A stretch of DNA of 7,401 nt from JAWCQZ01 sp964486625 (GTDB lineage: Archaea; Halobacteriota; Syntropharchaeia; JACQPP01). Below the pieces are notes generated by a model. The model was not told where the DNA came from. It did not search any database and saw nothing but the letters and a program-made list of their open reading frames with translations. The translations under genes were made by a program, and so were the position numbers. The stretch's first letter is position 1. Every line of letters starts with the position of its first letter. Positions 6,436-7,401 of the stretch are shown piece by piece. The DNA lies in assembly GCA_964486625.1 (NCBI GenBank), contig CAZANW010000077.1, forward strand, positions 1 through 7,401. Reading direction: 5' to 3'.

Positions 6436-6441
6436 ATTTAA
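6436..6441 (+). promoter_or_regulatory. TATA box for tRNA-Gln
   Basis: ATTTAA is centred about 34 bases before the first base of the tRNA. Transcription would start roughly 8-10 bases upstream of the mature 5' end, leaving a short leader for RNase P to remove. Confidence 0.6.
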
Positions 6442-6472
6442 CCGGAAGGCGCGATTCTCGGGTGAGGGGCGC

Positions 6473-6545
6473 AGCCCCGTGGGGTAGTGGACAATCCTTT
6501 CGGGCTTTGGACCCGAAGACGCCGGTTCGAATCCGGCCGGGGCTA
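6473..6545 (+). tRNA. trnQ: tRNA-Gln (anticodon TTG)
   Basis: This 73-base tRNA folds cleanly. The acceptor stem pairs AGCCCCG (6473-6479) with CGGGGCT (6538-6544), and the discriminator base is A6545. The anticodon stem TCGGG/CCCGA encloses the loop CTTTGGA, placing TTG at 6507-6509, which reads CAA (and CAG by wobble) as glutamine. The T-arm is GCCGG-TTCGAAT-CCGGC (6521-6537). There is no intron, and the CCA end is not encoded and must be added afterwards. In archaea this tRNA is normally charged first with glutamate and then converted by the GatDE amidotransferase; that is general knowledge, as no such gene lies here. Confidence 0.95.
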
Positions 6546-6553
6546 AACCGCCA

Positions 6554-6608
6554 GGAACGGAAAAACCCTTCGGGAGGGTCAATCCGGCCCTCCCGAAGGG
6601 TCCGTTCC
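6554..6608. repeat. Long inverted repeat (21-bp stem with an AAAA bulge) just after tRNA-Gln
   Basis: The left arm consists of GGAACGG (6554-6560), a four-base AAAA bulge, and ACCCTTCGGGAGGG (6565-6578). The right arm is the exact complement, CCCTCCCGAAGGGT (6588-6601) followed by CCGTTCC (6602-6608). The loop is TCAATCCGG. It starts 8 bases after the tRNA. It may be a processing or termination structure, a small structured RNA, or a palindromic repeat element. There is no T-run directly after it. Confidence 0.7.
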
Positions 6609-6635
6609 CGAACCCAAAAACAGCGTCCCCGCGGC

Positions 6636-6682
6636 ATCGTCCCCAACTCCCTCGGACAGCGTCCATGGGTGGGGACGATTTT
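6636..6682. terminator. Second inverted repeat followed by TTTT, possible terminator between convergent genes
   Basis: ATCGTCCCCA (6636-6645) pairs perfectly with TGGGGACGAT (6670-6679). Between them CCC (6649-6651) can pair with GGG (6667-6669) and GGAC (6654-6657) with GTCC (6661-6664), making one long imperfect hairpin. On the plus strand the last stem T runs into TTT, giving T6679-T6682. It lies between the tRNA and the convergent gene ending at 6754. The remaining 70 bases up to 6753 show only small, weak inverted repeats and no gene. Confidence 0.5.
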
Positions 6683-6753
6683 CTCGAGCCGGAATCTGCA
6701 CCTTCCAGGAAGGGTAGATTGTCGAAATCATTCGAACCGGCTTTCCATCCGAC

Positions 6754-7329
6754 CTACGGCTGCTGATTCTGGGTCCGAGGAGGGCCCAAGGAACTCTTCT
6801 CGCTCACCAAGCGGAGGATGAGCGTCATGATGGACCGCATCTCGTGGATCTCCTGCCTCAACTGCACCAGTTCGGCCACGACGCGCTTCGTGGACGCCTC
6901 CAGAACGTTCCGCGGGTAGAGGCCGTCGAGTTCCTGCGGGGTCGGCTCACAGGCGATAGCGAGACAGTACCTGCCCATGGAATCCCGGTCCAGTATCCCG
7001 ACCTGGACCAAAACGGGGAGCCATCTAGACAACCTCCGCCTGTTTGTCTCGGCGCCCGGGAAACGGGCGTTCAACTCTCGGTGGGCTTCTCGAAAGTAGA
7101 GCGCTCCGCTTCGGACGAATGCCTCCATCAGGCGGTCCATCACCTGTCCGAGGTCGACCTGTTCGCCGGTCGCCTTCGCGGACCGGCTCCGGAACCGGTA
7201 AACCTTCTGGATGCGGTCGCGGGCGATGATCTTCAGCTGGGCGAGGCTCACCGGCGGGGCCGGCTGCCGGGCCGCCCCCACCAGGGGCACGGTAGCCTCA
7301 CTGGTGGACGAGGTCATGCTCGTCGTCAT
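6754..7329 (-). CDS. Winged-helix and coiled-coil protein of unknown function
   Basis: The product is 191 aa and I do not recognise a named family. The first 28 residues are low-complexity and rich in Ser, Thr, Ala and Pro. Residues 29-50 (LAQLKIIARDRIQKVYRFRSRS) form a basic helix. Residues about 60-127 look like a winged-helix domain, with helices DLGQVMDRLMEAFVRSG and YFREAHRELNARFPG, a likely recognition helix ETNRRRLSRWLPVLVQVG, and a wing ILDRDSMGRYCLAI. Residues about 141-178 form a heptad-patterned helix (VVAELVQLRQEIHEMRSIMTLILRLV) suited to dimerisation. A DNA-binding role is plausible but inferred. The ATG at 7329 is chosen because GGTGAG (7333-7338) lies a few bases upstream as a Shine-Dalgarno. 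The frame is open further, to a TTG at 7380 and an ATG at 7359, so a start 10-17 residues earlier is possible. Codon use is looser than in the other genes (more CGA, GGA, TTG and TGT). Confidence 0.75.
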   Translation of the reverse strand: MTTSMTSSTSEATVPLVGAARQPAPPVSLAQLKIIARDRIQKVYRFRSRSAKATGEQVDLGQVMDRLMEAFVRSGALYFREAHRELNARFPGAETNRRRLSRWLPVLVQVGILDRDSMGRYCLAIACEPTPQELDGLYPRNVLEASTKRVVAELVQLRQEIHEMRSIMTLILRLVSEKSSLGPPRTQNQQP

Positions 7330-7332
7330 TCC

Positions 7333-7338
7333 CTCACC
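7333..7338 (-). promoter_or_regulatory. Shine-Dalgarno sequence before the winged-helix/coiled-coil gene
   Basis: On the minus strand GGTGAG ends three bases before the ATG at 7329 and matches the archaeal anti-Shine-Dalgarno core. It decides the start among three in-frame candidates. No TATA box is visible in the 72 bases between this ATG and the window edge, so the promoter or an upstream operon gene probably lies beyond 7401. Confidence 0.5.
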
Positions 7339-7401
7339 GTTATCGCTTCTTGGCGCCATCTGGGCCGGACGCGAGGGCAAGAGCGGTCGCTCGTTTCAGC
7401 C

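Noticed and set aside
6554..6622. An H/ACA guide RNA formed by the first hairpin after the tRNA with an ACA near 6620
   Set aside because: The internal bulge lies on one strand only, no kink-turn with G-A pairs is visible, and the ACA is too far from the base of the stem.
6462..6821. Plus-strand open frame across the tRNA and hairpin region
   Set aside because: It runs through the tRNA and both inverted repeats and overlaps the end of the convergent gene; the product has no recognisable features.
7330..7380. Longer N-terminus for the right-hand minus-strand gene from the TTG at 7380 or the ATG at 7359
   Set aside because: Neither has a clear Shine-Dalgarno, whereas the ATG at 7329 has GGTGAG directly upstream. 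The extra residues are low-complexity. This is not fully excluded.

Overview
The window looks like a chromosomal segment of a GC-rich archaeon. The signs are a eukaryote-type ATP-dependent DNA ligase of the archaeal replicative family, a tRNA-Gln without an encoded CCA end, and A/T-rich TATA boxes about 25-32 bases upstream of most start codons, which leaves almost no 5' leader. A high-GC member of the Thermoplasmatota is my best guess. It rests on overall style and on the 72-residue winged-helix protein, not on any marker I can prove.

Layout from left to right. (1) Positions 1-867, minus strand: the N-terminal 289 codons of an exported protein with a signal peptide, Pro/Thr linkers and a PEGA-like domain; it continues beyond the left edge. 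(2) Positions 868-970: a compact divergent promoter region with two back-to-back TATA boxes. (3) Positions 971-1189, plus: a tiny winged-helix DNA-binding protein, followed by a strong GC hairpin. (4) Positions 1353-3113, plus: ATP-dependent DNA ligase with all nucleotidyltransferase motifs intact. (5) Positions 3144-4658 and 4655-5701, plus: two translationally coupled FAD-dependent oxidoreductases resembling the GlcD and GlcE subunits of glycolate/D-lactate oxidase, with no iron-sulfur (GlcF-type) partner nearby. (6) Positions 5769-6425, plus: a second exported protein of unknown function, rich in aromatic residues and containing five cysteines. (7) Positions 6473-6545, plus: tRNA-Gln(TTG). 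(8) Positions 6546-6753: no gene, but two long inverted repeats. (9) Positions 6754-7329, minus: a winged-helix/coiled-coil protein of unknown role, convergent with the tRNA.

The genes do not form one pathway. The clearest functional unit is the FAD oxidoreductase pair, which probably forms one complex oxidising a 2-hydroxyacid. The ligase serves replication and repair. The small winged-helix protein shares a divergent promoter with an exported protein and may regulate it or itself. I found no CRISPR array, transposase, toxin-antitoxin pair or recognisable defence system. The most unexplained items are the two hairpins after the tRNA, the missing electron-transfer partner of the oxidoreductases, and the somewhat different codon use of the right-hand gene.
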